From Bacteroidetes oral taxon 274 str. F0058 (GTDB taxonomy: Bacteria > Bacteroidota > Bacteroidia > Bacteroidales > Paludibacteraceae): a DNA stretch of 64,000 nucleotides. This document shows, piece after piece, positions 45,096 to 54,184 of the stretch. Numbering within the stretch: position 1 is the stretch's first letter; each line of letters opens with the position of its first letter. The DNA is taken from assembly GCA_000163695.1 (NCBI GenBank), contig GG774889.1, positions 1,376,699 through 1,440,698 on the forward strand, written 5' to 3'. Below the pieces are notes generated by a model. It was not told the origin of the DNA. It ran no database searches and saw nothing but the letters and a program-made list of their open reading frames with translations. Both the position numbers and the translations under genes were made by a program.

Positions 45096-46103
45096 TTAAG
45101 GATTATATCCCGATTGTTCCAAGATTTGCTGAGCATTTGGGTTGCTTATTAATTCCATCGGAGTAACTCCCTGATTTCTATCCATATAAGCTTTTACTAT
45201 CTGCCAACCTATATATTGTCCTGCACGTCCGGGAGATTTTTGCGTAAAAGGCTGTGTGAAAGGTGATTCATTCAGATATTTAATAATCAATATGTATTCG
45301 CCGCTGAAGAGATGTTGGTCGGCAATCAGTGTCTGCCACATAGGTTTTTCGTTTTCTTTGCACCACTGCCATTGCTCCTTCATATAACCCATTATAATGT
45401 TCTCGTCCTCGTCAGGCAGCAGCAAGGAGGTCAGATACAGTATCTTACCCTTGTATATCATTTCGTCGAGCAGACGCTCTTGTTGTTCCTCGTACGGAAA
45501 CTCGGTTTGCAGCCACACCGATATGTAGTCCGAGACAAGTTTTTGCGGTATCCAGTTTTGTATCAAATACTTATAGTTCTCTGTATTTTGGGCATATAAC
45601 GGATAATCTGCTCCTAAATATTTATCGATACCGGCTGCCACTATGCTATCGGCAACAATCATATTCTGATTCAATAGCGACACGCACATAATAATCTGAG
45701 GTACTGTCGTTTGCGGAAAGAAATATTTCCCACGTTTAAACGCCTCTGTTAGCTGCCGCTCTATCCGAGAAACATCGGAAAATTTATTCAAAGCATCTGT
45801 ATATAAATGACTTGCAACACTGTCTGCGAAAAACTTAGGCAATATGGATAGTATTGTATCTCTGTTTTGTCCGAAATAAACTACTCCACCAAAATATATA
45901 GGTGCAAACTTAGGATATTTTTTGAACAGTTTATCGAGGTCGGCACCGAGATTTTTACTGTTTTTCAAAGCCCAAAAGTCTTTATCAAAGCGACTTATCT
46001 TTATTTCGACATCAATATTCGACACATCAGCCTTACGACTTGTCTTTTGTCCGCAAGCGAATGCCAGAAAGCTAATTGCAATAAAGAGAATTATCTTTTT
46101 CAT
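45096..46103 (-). CDS. GldB-like gliding motility lipoprotein
   Basis: A 335-residue lipoprotein (lipobox FLAFACGQ, Cys at 17) of the Bacteroidetes GldB family. Recognised by VEIKISRFDKDFWALK, FKKYPKFAPIYFGGVVYF, then DKYLGADYPLY, GKILYLTSLLLPD and the C-terminal GRAGQYIGWQIVKAYMDRN. GldB is needed for gliding and type IX secretion-linked motility in Flavobacterium; in non-gliding Bacteroidales its role is unclear. It follows the hotdog gene by 29 bases. Confidence 0.85.
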   Translation of the reverse strand: MKKIILFIAISFLAFACGQKTSRKADVSNIDVEIKISRFDKDFWALKNSKNLGADLDKLFKKYPKFAPIYFGGVVYFGQNRDTILSILPKFFADSVASHLYTDALNKFSDVSRIERQLTEAFKRGKYFFPQTTVPQIIMCVSLLNQNMIVADSIVAAGIDKYLGADYPLYAQNTENYKYLIQNWIPQKLVSDYISVWLQTEFPYEEQQERLLDEMIYKGKILYLTSLLLPDEDENIIMGYMKEQWQWCKENEKPMWQTLIADQHLFSGEYILIIKYLNESPFTQPFTQKSPGRAGQYIGWQIVKAYMDRNQGVTPMELISNPNAQQILEQSGYNP

Positions 46104-46132
46104 TTTGTTGTAAATAACTATTAATAAGTATA

Positions 46133-46507
46133 TTATTGTTTATTATTTAGTATTAAACTTATCTTCGAGAAAACCGTCTGCTCGTCTCTGAAAATAACGG
46201 TAACCTCACTATTTTCATTTTTTAACCCACTGATTTCCACATTAATATCGGGTGACTGTATAGGATTTAGCTGTGAAGTGAATTTTACGTTCTTCAGTTT
46301 TTTTATCTCTAAGTCTGTATTTTTGCACAACTCAGTGATTTCTAAAGCTATCTGGATAAGGCATACACCCGGTGTTATAGGATTGCTCGGGAAATGAGCT
46401 TTGTATATTACGTTGTCGGCGTTCAAACTTATACCGAATATAGCTTTATCGCCCATTTTGTCCAACTCTCGGGCATTTATAGAATACAGATTATCAATCA
46501 ACTTCAT
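46133..46507 (-). CDS. Hotdog-fold 3-hydroxyacyl-ACP dehydratase-like protein
   Basis: A 124-residue FabZ-like protein. The active-site segment is AHFPSNPITPGVCLIQIALE, matching the HFPGHPxMPGV signature with His and PGV retained, and KLKNVKFTSQLNPIQ supplies the second conserved region. The acidic residue of FabZ on the helix is not obvious, so dehydratase activity is likely but not certain. Proteins of this kind are found in fatty-acid and aryl-polyene pathways. Cotranscribed with the GldB-like gene downstream. Confidence 0.75.
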   Translation of the reverse strand: MKLIDNLYSINARELDKMGDKAIFGISLNADNVIYKAHFPSNPITPGVCLIQIALEITELCKNTDLEIKKLKNVKFTSQLNPIQSPDINVEISGLKNENSEVTVIFRDEQTVFSKISLILNNKQ

Positions 46508-46563
46508 TTCGAACAGAGAAAAAGATAATGCCTGCGACTAAATCGCTATAAATAAGCTATTTG

Positions 46564-46651
46564 CGGAAAGAACGGGATTCGAACCCGTGAAGCGCTTTAG
46601 ACGCTTACACGCTTTCCAGGCGTGCCTCTTCAACCACTCGAGCACCTTTCC
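46564..46651 (-). tRNA. tRNA-Ser (anticodon GGA)
   Basis: Minus strand: acceptor GGAAAGG pairs with TCTTTCC, D-arm GCTCGAGTGG, anticodon stem-loop CACGCCTGGAAAGCGTG with anticodon GGA, a long variable arm (class II) and T-arm CGGGTTCGAATCCCG. 88 bases without CCA, discriminator G; CCA is not encoded. Reads UCC and UCU. Confidence 0.96.
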
Positions 46652-46674
46652 TTTTTTGTCCGTAAAAACGGCTG

Positions 46675-46682
46675 CAAAGTTA
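46675..46682 (-). promoter_or_regulatory. promoter -7 box of tRNA-Ser
   Basis: TAACTTTG followed by CAG on the minus strand, 23 bases before the tRNA. It lies between tatD and the tRNA, so the tRNA has its own start. Confidence 0.5.
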
Positions 46683-46688
46683 ATAAAA

Positions 46689-47453
46689 TTATCCTATTCC
46701 GAAAAGCTCTTTTGCCGAAAGTGTTGTAATTTCATCTACTCGCTCTTCGGTCTGGTCGAAAACTTGTGCCATTTTTTTCAACACCTCTACCATAAATTTA
46801 GGTTCGTTTCTTTTGCCTCTGTATGGCACGGGAGCGAGATAAGGAGCGTCCGTTTCGAGCAGTAAACGACTGATACCGACCGATTTGATTATTTCGGGCA
46901 GATTGGTGTTTTTGTACGTAAGCACTCCGCCTATGCCGAGGTAAAATCCGAGCTTGGTAATGTATGCAGCTTCCTGAATGCCTCCCGAAAAACAGTGAAA
47001 CACACCTCTTGGCGTATGATTGCCGAAATACCGCAATACCTCAAACACTTCGGCAAAAGCCTTGCGAACGTGGATAATGACAGGCAGATTGAGCTCCAAA
47101 GCCCACTGTAACTGCGTTTTAAAAACCTCTTTCTGTTGATTGACAAACGACGTTTCCCAATACAAATCGAGACCGATTTCGCCTATTGCAATATATTTTT
47201 TTGCCGTCAATCTGTTCTTAATAACCTCTAATTCAGCCGTATAATCCTCGTTTACACTTGTCGGGTGCAACCCCATTGCCGAGAAGCAAAAATCGGGATA
47301 TTGCTCCTGCATCGTGTCGAGGCGGTCTATGGTACTGCTGTCTACGTTTGCCAGAATCACATTCTTTACTCCTACATCTATTGCCTCTGTTACAACACGT
47401 TGGCGGTCTTCGTCAAATTCTTCGCTGAATATATGCGAGTGTGTATCAATCAT
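46689..47453 (-). CDS. tatD: TatD family metal-dependent hydrolase (DNase)
   Basis: A 254-residue metal-dependent amidohydrolase-fold protein: MIDTHSHIFSEEFDEDR (metal HxH), IAIGEIGLDLYW, PVIIHVRKAFAEV, GVFHCFSGG and LLLETDAPYLAPVPYRGKRN, all the TatD metal ligands. Members show 3'-5' exonuclease activity on DNA and are linked to repair of oxidative damage. It lies 12 bases after the MurU-like gene, so it may share its transcript. Confidence 0.93.
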   Translation of the reverse strand: MIDTHSHIFSEEFDEDRQRVVTEAIDVGVKNVILANVDSSTIDRLDTMQEQYPDFCFSAMGLHPTSVNEDYTAELEVIKNRLTAKKYIAIGEIGLDLYWETSFVNQQKEVFKTQLQWALELNLPVIIHVRKAFAEVFEVLRYFGNHTPRGVFHCFSGGIQEAAYITKLGFYLGIGGVLTYKNTNLPEIIKSVGISRLLLETDAPYLAPVPYRGKRNEPKFMVEVLKKMAQVFDQTEERVDEITTLSAKELFGIG

Positions 47454-47465
47454 TTGAGTGTATCT

Positions 47466-48200
47466 TTATATAAACTTGTTCGAAATATTTTTCAGTTGAT
47501 CTATTTTTCCAACATCAGTTACTTGTAAATCAGGCTGTTCGTATCCTATTATCGACTCAGTGCTACACACAGATATATAGAAATCCGTTATCGAAAAAGG
47601 ACTTTTAAAATCTTTCATCAAAGAAAATATCTTGGGCGAAATAACGTGTATACCATTGAAAGCTAACTTTTTATACTTGTCTACATCTAAGTTGGCGAAT
47701 GGTGTTTTCAGTTCACCCGTTACGGCATTTTGCCAACCGACCAAACGATTGGAGGAGTCGAATAGCAAATAACGACTTGTAGGTCTGTCGCTTACAAGTA
47801 TGGTTGCCAAATTCTCGTTATTGTGTTGCCTGTAAAATGTCTTTAAATCGACATTAGATATTATATCTACGTTGTATGCTAAAAAAGGCTCATTCCCAAT
47901 AAGTTTCTCGGCAAACGAGATACCGCCGCCCGTATCGAGCAGCTGCTCTTTCTCGTGAGAGATGATGACCTCAACTCCGAAATCGGTCTTCTCCACGAAA
48001 TCGAAAATCTGCTCTGCAAAATGATGAGCATTGACTACAATTCGCTGAAATCCTGCATCTTTTATCTTCTCTATTGCAATCTGCAATAGCGGTTTCCCCG
48101 CAATCTCTACCAAAGCTTTGGGGCGTGTGTCGGTAAGTGGTCTCAGACGAGTACCCAGACCGGCGGCGAAGATAAAAGCGGTTTTTTTATTGTATTTCAT
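47466..48200 (-). CDS. Sugar-1-phosphate nucleotidyltransferase (MurU-like)
   Basis: A 244-residue nucleotidyltransferase with the signature FIFAAGLGTRLRPLTDTRPKAL at the N-terminus (Gly-rich loop, catalytic Arg, Lys) and an Asp metal ligand in AYNVDIIS. The next gene upstream encodes an AmgK-like sugar kinase and overlaps by 14 bases. AmgK and MurU together turn MurNAc (or GlcNAc) into the UDP-sugar during cell-wall recycling, so MurU is the best guess; a general NDP-sugar synthase is possible. Confidence 0.85.
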   Translation of the reverse strand: MKYNKKTAFIFAAGLGTRLRPLTDTRPKALVEIAGKPLLQIAIEKIKDAGFQRIVVNAHHFAEQIFDFVEKTDFGVEVIISHEKEQLLDTGGGISFAEKLIGNEPFLAYNVDIISNVDLKTFYRQHNNENLATILVSDRPTSRYLLFDSSNRLVGWQNAVTGELKTPFANLDVDKYKKLAFNGIHVISPKIFSLMKDFKSPFSITDFYISVCSTESIIGYEQPDLQVTDVGKIDQLKNISNKFI

Positions 48201-49614
48201 TGTGTTTTAGTTTTATATCTACATCGAATTGCTTCAAATGCTCTGCCAGACTTTCGGCACAGAATACCGAACGATGTTGTCCGCCCGTACAGCCGAAAAA
48301 CACGGCAAGATGAGTAAAACCTCTCTTCGAGTACACCATTATACTATTGTCTACCAAGGCATAAACATTATCCAAAAAACTCAGGACGTCGCTTTTGGTA
48401 AGCAGAAAATCTCTGACGGCTTGGTCTTTGCCTGTAAGCTGCTTGTATTCGGCATATCTACCGGGGTTATGTATAGCCCGACAGTCGAATACGTAACCAC
48501 CGCCATTGCCCGAATAGTCGTGCGGAACACCGCCTTTTTTATACGAAAAACTCTCTATCTGCACAGTGAGCCTGTCTGTCGTATCCCGTGTACCGACACC
48601 GTTTTTTAACTCCGCAATACGGTAATTATCAAATATCTGCGAGATATAAGGCAATTCGCCGAATGGGAGCAGTTTGTCGATATTACGCAGAGCAGGCGGG
48701 ATAGACTCGATGAAATGAGCTTTTTTCTCTATCAATCCCCTAAAGCCGTAAGCACCAAGTACCTGCAACTGACGGAATAGTACAAAATATCGTAACTTAG
48801 CCTCAAAATCGGCTCTGCTGATTTTACGATACTTCTGCAATCTATCTAAATAAGTATCAATAAGCTCATTACGCAGTTGGTTTGAAAAATTCGCTTTTGC
48901 CTGCCACAGAAAAGAAGCAACGTCGTAATAAATAGCCCCTCGTCGCCCTCCCTGATAATCAATGAAATATGGGTTGCCATCGACCAACATAACGTTGCGG
49001 CTCTGGAAGTCGCGATACATAAAAGCATCGTCGCCCGACGATTGCAGTATTATTTGGCACAGTTTCTCGAAATCGTTTTCCAGAGCAATCTCGTCCGGTT
49101 CCACCCCGACAGCCTTCAAAAAGCAGTATTTGAAGTAGTTGAGGTCGAACATTACATTACGCCTGTCCAACTCAGATTGCGGATAACACACCGAAAAATC
49201 GAGCTTGTCGGCAACCTTAAACTGTATGTCGGGCAGATAGGCTATCGTTCGGTGCAGTATCGCCTGCTCTTCGGAGGAGAAGACACCGCTTTGCCGCCCT
49301 TCCGCTACACGGTCGAAAAGCACAGTATCGCCCAAATCCGTCTGCAAATAACATAAATAATCGTCGGATATAGCCAAAACCCTCGTCGACGGGATACTCT
49401 GCCGTTCGAATACTTTAGAAATCTCCACAAAAGCCCTATTTTCACGAGCATCTACCCCTACAACGCCTATCACAGAGTGACTCCCCGCTGCCGATAGTCT
49501 GAAATACTGTCGATTACTACCGGACTGTGCTATGGGCGATATTTCCGATACCTCCACTCCGAATAACTTGCGGTACAGAGCGATAAGTTGTTCTCTATTA
49601 TCATTATAGAGCAT
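48187..49614 (-). CDS. AmgK-like sugar kinase fused to a RapZ C-terminal domain
   Basis: A 475-residue fusion. Residues 1 to about 325 are an aminoglycoside/choline-kinase-fold domain: SGSNRQYFRLSAAG (ATP loop), then YRDFQSRNVML and FIDYQGGRRGAIYYDVASFL, matching the HRDxxxRN and DFQD motifs of MurNAc/GlcNAc anomeric kinases, with Tyr in place of the first His. Residues of about 350-475 are RapZ-C: QIESFSYKKGGVPHDYSGNG, VFDCRAIHNPGR, LTGKD and FFGCTGGQHRSV. In E. coli that domain binds glucosamine 6-phosphate and the small RNA GlmZ. The Walker NTPase part of RapZ is absent. Overlaps the MurU-like gene by 14 bases. Confidence 0.85.
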   Translation of the reverse strand: MLYNDNREQLIALYRKLFGVEVSEISPIAQSGSNRQYFRLSAAGSHSVIGVVGVDARENRAFVEISKVFERQSIPSTRVLAISDDYLCYLQTDLGDTVLFDRVAEGRQSGVFSSEEQAILHRTIAYLPDIQFKVADKLDFSVCYPQSELDRRNVMFDLNYFKYCFLKAVGVEPDEIALENDFEKLCQIILQSSGDDAFMYRDFQSRNVMLVDGNPYFIDYQGGRRGAIYYDVASFLWQAKANFSNQLRNELIDTYLDRLQKYRKISRADFEAKLRYFVLFRQLQVLGAYGFRGLIEKKAHFIESIPPALRNIDKLLPFGELPYISQIFDNYRIAELKNGVGTRDTTDRLTVQIESFSYKKGGVPHDYSGNGGGYVFDCRAIHNPGRYAEYKQLTGKDQAVRDFLLTKSDVLSFLDNVYALVDNSIMVYSKRGFTHLAVFFGCTGGQHRSVFCAESLAEHLKQFDVDIKLKHNEIQ

Positions 49615-49677
49615 AGCAAAATAATCTATTACAGGACAATATTATCTATTTATTCAGTTACAACCTATGTATCCGAC

Positions 49678-50895
49678 TTATATCTTCTTTATTATCAGCG
49701 TACTATTAGTCCCCCCGAAACCAAACGAATTAGACAGTATCACATCTAATTTCTTTGATTGCGTAGAGGAGATAATATTTAGATTTTGTGAGTATTCGTC
49801 GGGGTTTTCGAAATTGATATTAGGAGCTATAAAGTCGTTTTTCATCATCAGCACAGAGTAGACTATTTCGCTTGCTCCCGCCATCCAGCACTCGTGTCCT
49901 GTCATCGATTTGGTCGATGATATGGGAGTCTTGTGCTCGGTGAATATTGAGTCTAATGCCATCGCTTCGGCGGCGTCGCCCTGAGGAGTAGATGTGGCGT
50001 GTGCATTGATGTAATCCACGTCTTTTGCTTTCAGCTTGGCATCATCTAAGGCTCTGTATATCGATATTCTACAACCCTCGGGGCTTGGCTGCGATATATT
50101 GAGTCCGTTCGACGAAAAACCGTACCCTACAACCTCGGCTAAAATCTTGGCTCCGCGTGCCTTGGCGTGTTCGTACTCTTCGAGCACGAGAGAGGCGGCT
50201 CCTCCGCTCGGTATCAGTCCGTCACGCGATTTGTCGAACGGACGCGATGCCTTAGTCGGCTCCGAGGTGCGTGTAGAGAATGCTCCCAGAGCGTCGAAAC
50301 TACCCATAGAGTACATATTGGTCTCTTGAGCACCGCCGCATAGCACCAAGTCCTGAAGTCCGTTCTTTATAAATATATAACCCAATCCTATCGAGTGAGA
50401 GCCGCTTGCACAGGCAGCCGAGATAGTCATATTGGCTCCCCGCAGTTTGAAAATAGTAGACAGATTCATAGTAACCGTCGAATTCATCGAGCGGAAAATA
50501 GCACCCGAGCCAATAAGCGACGTATCGCGTTTTGCCATAGCTATGTCGTTGGCTTCTATGACTGCCTTTGCCGAGGAGTCGTTGCCATAGAATATGCCCA
50601 TCTCGTTGTTTTCGAGATAATCGGTATCTATGCCGGCATCGGCAAAAGCCTCCACCGTAGCCATATATGCATACTCTCCCTCTTCGGCAAGCCCGATACG
50701 AAGGCGGCGGTCTAAGACACCTTTCAGTTGCGGTTGGTCTACAATACCCGTCAACGGCGACCGATAACCGTACTCTGTCCTCTCCGCCTCTATGCCGATA
50801 CCCGAACACCCGTCGTAGAGCGAACGAGTTACCTCCTCGGCATTATTGCCTATGCACGAGTAAATACCTATACCTGTGATAACAACTCTTCTCAT
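49678..50895 (-). CDS. 3-oxoacyl-[ACP] synthase (second, FabB/FabF-like)
   Basis: A 405-residue ketosynthase. Nucleophile Cys162 in SAACASGSHSIG, and the two His in NAHATSTPQGD and KSMTGHECWMAGA; C-terminal NSFGFGGTNSTLIIKK. It condenses malonyl-ACP with an acyl chain. It is clearly different from FabF at 51472 and is divergent from the acpP-fabF pair, so it probably has a separate chain-length or pathway role. Monocistronic. Confidence 0.9.
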   Translation of the reverse strand: MRRVVITGIGIYSCIGNNAEEVTRSLYDGCSGIGIEAERTEYGYRSPLTGIVDQPQLKGVLDRRLRIGLAEEGEYAYMATVEAFADAGIDTDYLENNEMGIFYGNDSSAKAVIEANDIAMAKRDTSLIGSGAIFRSMNSTVTMNLSTIFKLRGANMTISAACASGSHSIGLGYIFIKNGLQDLVLCGGAQETNMYSMGSFDALGAFSTRTSEPTKASRPFDKSRDGLIPSGGAASLVLEEYEHAKARGAKILAEVVGYGFSSNGLNISQPSPEGCRISIYRALDDAKLKAKDVDYINAHATSTPQGDAAEAMALDSIFTEHKTPISSTKSMTGHECWMAGASEIVYSVLMMKNDFIAPNINFENPDEYSQNLNIISSTQSKKLDVILSNSFGFGGTNSTLIIKKI

Positions 50896-50925
50896 AATTA
50901 TTTATTAGTAACGAATTTGATTTTG

Positions 50926-50933
50926 CAAAGGTA
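50926..50933 (-). promoter_or_regulatory. promoter -7 box of the second ketosynthase gene
   Basis: TACCTTTG followed by CA on the minus strand, 30 bases upstream of the gene. Confidence 0.55.
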
Positions 50934-51163
50934 GTAAAAAAAGGCAGACATACAGACAGCATTAACTATCAATACTTTAACAAACACCCGAAAAATATTT
51001 ATATTTGCTTAAATCTATTTAACAAATATACATAAACAAATAATTTCTTCATAAATAGTCGATTATTTCTTTTTTCCAAAAAATAAATGCTCACGATTAA
51101 ACAAAACGTGCATTTTTAATTCATTTTTTTCTAAAAAAAATAATCAAAAAATCAAAAAAGTAT

Positions 51164-51171
51164 TACTTTTG
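51164..51171 (+). promoter_or_regulatory. promoter -7 box of acpP-fabF
   Basis: TACTTTTG followed by CA, 53 bases upstream of acpP. Confidence 0.55.
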
Positions 51172-51224
51172 CATTACCAAAAAAGTAAATTATAAAAATA
51201 AAGTATTAACTAATTCTTTTTATT

Positions 51225-51461
51225 ATGTCAGAAGTAACACAAAAAGTAAAGGACATTATCGTTAGTAAATTAGGTGTATCGGAAGCAGAAGTTGTGAACT
51301 CGGCTTCGTTCACAAACGACCTTGGTGCAGATTCGTTGGACACTGTCGAATTGATTATGGAATTCGAAAAAGAGTTCGGTATTCAGATAGCAGAAGAAGA
51401 TGCATCTAAAATTTCAACGGTAGGCGAAGCTATTTCGCATATTGAAGCCGCCATCAAATAA
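51225..51461 (+). CDS. acpP: Acyl carrier protein
   Basis: A 78-residue acidic four-helix protein with the phosphopantetheine site Ser37 in LGADSLDTVELIMEFEKEFG. It carries growing acyl chains in fatty-acid synthesis. The fabF start codon lies 10 bases after its stop, the common acpP-fabF order. Confidence 0.97.
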   Translation: MSEVTQKVKDIIVSKLGVSEAEVVNSASFTNDLGADSLDTVELIMEFEKEFGIQIAEEDASKISTVGEAISHIEAAIK

Positions 51462-51471
51462 TTTTGTGTAT

Positions 51472-52728
51472 ATGGAATTAAAGAGAGTAGTAGTAACCGG
51501 TTTAGGTGCTATTACCCCTATCGGTAACACCGTCTCAGAGTTCTGGGACGGCGTTGTCGGGGGGAAGAGTGGCGCAGGACCGATTACGCGTTTTGACACG
51601 GAAAAGTTTAAGGTCAAGTTTGCTTGCGAGGTGAAGGGGTTCGACCCGAGTCTATACATAGACCCCAAAGATGCCCGCAAGATGGATTTGTTTACACAAT
51701 ATTCTATTTCGGTGGCTGCTCAGGCTATCGACGATGCTCATCTGGACACGAGCAAATTGAATTTGGACAAAGTAGGAGTAATATTCGGCGTAGGTATCGG
51801 CGGTATCATCACTTTCGAACAGGAAATGACCAATTATGCGTTGAACAAAGAGATGGGACCGAGGTTCAATCCTTTCTTCATACCGAAGATGATATCGGAT
51901 ATTGCACCCGGAATGATTTCAATCAGATACGGCTTCAGGGGAGTGAACTTCACTACCACCTCGGCTTGTGCCTCTTCTACAAATGCTTTGGTAGACGCCT
52001 TCAACTACATAAGGTTGGGCAAAGCCGACATAATACTCGCAGGAGGAGCCGAAGCTGCCGTATGCGAGGCAGGGATAGGCGGTTTCTCGTCTATGCACGC
52101 TCTGTCGACCCGCAATGACTCGCCGCAGACAGCATCGCGTCCATACTCTAAGTCGCGCGACGGCTTTGTATTGGGCGAAGGTGCAGGTTGTCTGGTGCTC
52201 GAAGAGTACGAACACGCCAAGGCACGCGGAGCCAAGATTTACGCAGAGATGGTAGGAGGCGGTCTGAGTGCCGACGCTCATCACCTTACAGCTCCTCACC
52301 CCGATGGATACGGAGCAAAGATGGTGATGCACAATGCACTGGAAGATGCAGGTATGAAACCGACGGATATAGATTATATCAACGTTCACGGTACCTCTAC
52401 CCCACTCGGCGACATATCGGAGCTGAAAGCCATAAAAAATCTGTTCGGAGAGCACGCATATAATCTCAATATAAGTGCAACAAAGTCTATGACAGGTCAT
52501 CTGCTCGGAGCCACAGGAGCGGTAGAGGCTATCATATCGGTACTTGCCGTCAAGAACGATATAATACCGCCCACTATCAATCACTCGGACGACGATATAG
52601 ACGAAGAGATAGACTATCGTCTCAACCTTACGTTCAATAAAGCACAGAAACGCAATGTCAGAGCAGCTCTGTCGAATACGTTCGGTTTCGGTGGACATAA
52701 TGCAAGTATCATAGTCAAAAAGATTTAA
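51472..52728 (+). CDS. fabF: 3-oxoacyl-[ACP] synthase II FabF
   Basis: Elongating ketosynthase of 418 residues. Cys166 in TTTSACASSTNALV, then NVHGTSTPLGD and KSMTGHLLGATGAVEA with the two His, and NTFGFGGHNASIIVKK at the end. An upstream ATG at 51442 would overlap acpP; I start at 51472, where the sequence ELKRVVVTGLG matches the family N-terminus. Ends with a strong terminator. Confidence 0.96.
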   Translation: MELKRVVVTGLGAITPIGNTVSEFWDGVVGGKSGAGPITRFDTEKFKVKFACEVKGFDPSLYIDPKDARKMDLFTQYSISVAAQAIDDAHLDTSKLNLDKVGVIFGVGIGGIITFEQEMTNYALNKEMGPRFNPFFIPKMISDIAPGMISIRYGFRGVNFTTTSACASSTNALVDAFNYIRLGKADIILAGGAEAAVCEAGIGGFSSMHALSTRNDSPQTASRPYSKSRDGFVLGEGAGCLVLEEYEHAKARGAKIYAEMVGGGLSADAHHLTAPHPDGYGAKMVMHNALEDAGMKPTDIDYINVHGTSTPLGDISELKAIKNLFGEHAYNLNISATKSMTGHLLGATGAVEAIISVLAVKNDIIPPTINHSDDDIDEEIDYRLNLTFNKAQKRNVRAALSNTFGFGGHNASIIVKKI

Positions 52729-52762
52729 CTCAGGAATAATCGGTAATATCGATTACTCGATA

Positions 52763-52800
52763 AAAAAAGGCTGTCGGAGGTAAGGGCAGCCTTTTTTGTT
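52763..52800 (+). terminator. terminator of acpP-fabF
   Basis: AAAGGCTG (52766-52773) pairs with CAGCCTTT (52787-52794), followed by TTTTTTGTT. Confidence 0.8.
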
Positions 52801-53105
52801 TCGACCGGCGATAGCTGCACAAGAGAAATATATACGTAAGGTATTCGTGGATATTCGAATAAAATCTCCAAAAACACATCGAATAACATTCGAAGGAGGT
52901 AGAATATCATTCGGGAGACGTAACCGTACGTTGCTTTACATAAACCTACTGTCCGTTTAGTATAAAAAAACAGAAAAATTCCGTACATATTTCCAATACA
53001 AAAGCAATAAAAAATTAGGAATATAAGGACTGATACGTGTATTGGTGCAAAACGTCCGAAGACATTGTATATACGCTATTATATGACTTCTGCAAATCTG
53101 TATAT
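52801..53105. other. intergenic region between fabF and holA
   Basis: About 300 bases between convergent genes. Several ATTCG-containing segments (52843, 52853, 52888, 52909) give a loosely repetitive look without a constant period. No gene, RNA or clear holA terminator was recognised. Confidence 0.5.
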
Positions 53106-54134
53106 TCAATTCAGTATACGGAAACAGAGCTCTTTGAGGAGGTCTTCGGGAGCGGTCGCCGTGCTGCCGAAACCTTTGCTCTTGGCATCGGTATCACGGA
53201 TATATCCGATGATACGTCGTATCTTGGCGTGGGGATACAGGCGTGCGGCGGCGGCAAAGTCTTTTACAAAAAAACGATTGATGCCGACACGTTGCGATAC
53301 GCTCTCGGGCGACTTGTCTTTGAGCAGGTGATAATGAAGCAGGTTGACAAAGAAGTTGTAGACGACGGCAAGCGTTACCTGAATGACGAAATTTTTGGGG
53401 CTTTTGCCGAAATAATCGACGATACGGTATACGGTCAGAGCATCTTTTTTGCCCAGAGCGGCGGTCAGCTCGAAATTGTTGTACTCTTTGCTGATACCCA
53501 CGTTACGCTCGACAATCTCAGGCGATATGGTGTCGGTGCGTCCGTCGTTGACGGCAATCTTGAGTTTGTCTATCTCGCCTGCTATCCGCAACAGGTCGTT
53601 GCCGATATTATTGGCAAGCATATTGGCGGCTTGAGCGTTGATTTTGACGCCTACCTCACTGCAATAGCGAACTATCCACTCAGGTATTCTGTCGTCGTAT
53701 ATGGTGGCGGAGTGGAAAAGGACGCCTATGCGTTCTATCTCTTTGACATATTTCTTTCGTCCGTCGAGTTTATCGTATTTATAGCAAAAAACGAGAGTTG
53801 TGGTCTGCACGGGAGCTTTCAGATAGAGTTCAAGTTTGTCGATGTTGCGTTTGAGGTTCTGAGCCTCTTTGACTATCACCACCCGACGCTCTGCCATAAA
53901 AGGGTAACGGCGTGCTTCGATTATAACGTCTTCTATCTTGACGTCTTTGCCGTACATTACGGTCTGGTTCATATCACGTTCGTCTTCGGCAACGGCGTTC
54001 TGCTCTATGTAATCGGATATCTTATCGATGAAATAGGGTTCATCGCCCATAAGAAAGTATATCGGAGCGTATCGACCTGCTTTGAGGTCTGCCATTATTT
54101 TGTCGAAAGAGAGTTTGTTATCTTCTTTTGCCAT
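53106..54134 (-). CDS. holA: DNA polymerase III subunit delta
   Basis: Clamp-loader delta subunit, 342 residues, opening the sliding clamp for chromosome replication. N-terminal IYFLMGDEPYFIDKISDYIE is the family start, with YPFMAERRVVIVKEAQNLKR and ANNIGNDLLRIAGEIDKL in the AAA-like fold; no Walker motif is expected in delta. The helical C-terminal domain is complete. The opposite-strand frame over the same bases has no family match and is disregarded. Confidence 0.93.
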   Translation of the reverse strand: MAKEDNKLSFDKIMADLKAGRYAPIYFLMGDEPYFIDKISDYIEQNAVAEDERDMNQTVMYGKDVKIEDVIIEARRYPFMAERRVVIVKEAQNLKRNIDKLELYLKAPVQTTTLVFCYKYDKLDGRKKYVKEIERIGVLFHSATIYDDRIPEWIVRYCSEVGVKINAQAANMLANNIGNDLLRIAGEIDKLKIAVNDGRTDTISPEIVERNVGISKEYNNFELTAALGKKDALTVYRIVDYFGKSPKNFVIQVTLAVVYNFFVNLLHYHLLKDKSPESVSQRVGINRFFVKDFAAAARLYPHAKIRRIIGYIRDTDAKSKGFGSTATAPEDLLKELCFRILN

Positions 54135-54142
54135 ATTTTTCT

Positions 54143-54150
54143 TACTTTTG
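54143..54150 (+). promoter_or_regulatory. promoter -7 box of the HsdR-N gene
   Basis: TACTTTTG followed by C, 34 bases upstream of the start codon. Confidence 0.5.
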
Positions 54151-54184
54151 CCGAAAATAATTTTTGCAGCTATTATTTTTATAA

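Noticed and set aside
52840..52925. Second tandem array after the fabF terminator
   Set aside because: ATTCG-containing segments recur at 10, 35 and 21 bases, so no constant unit exists.
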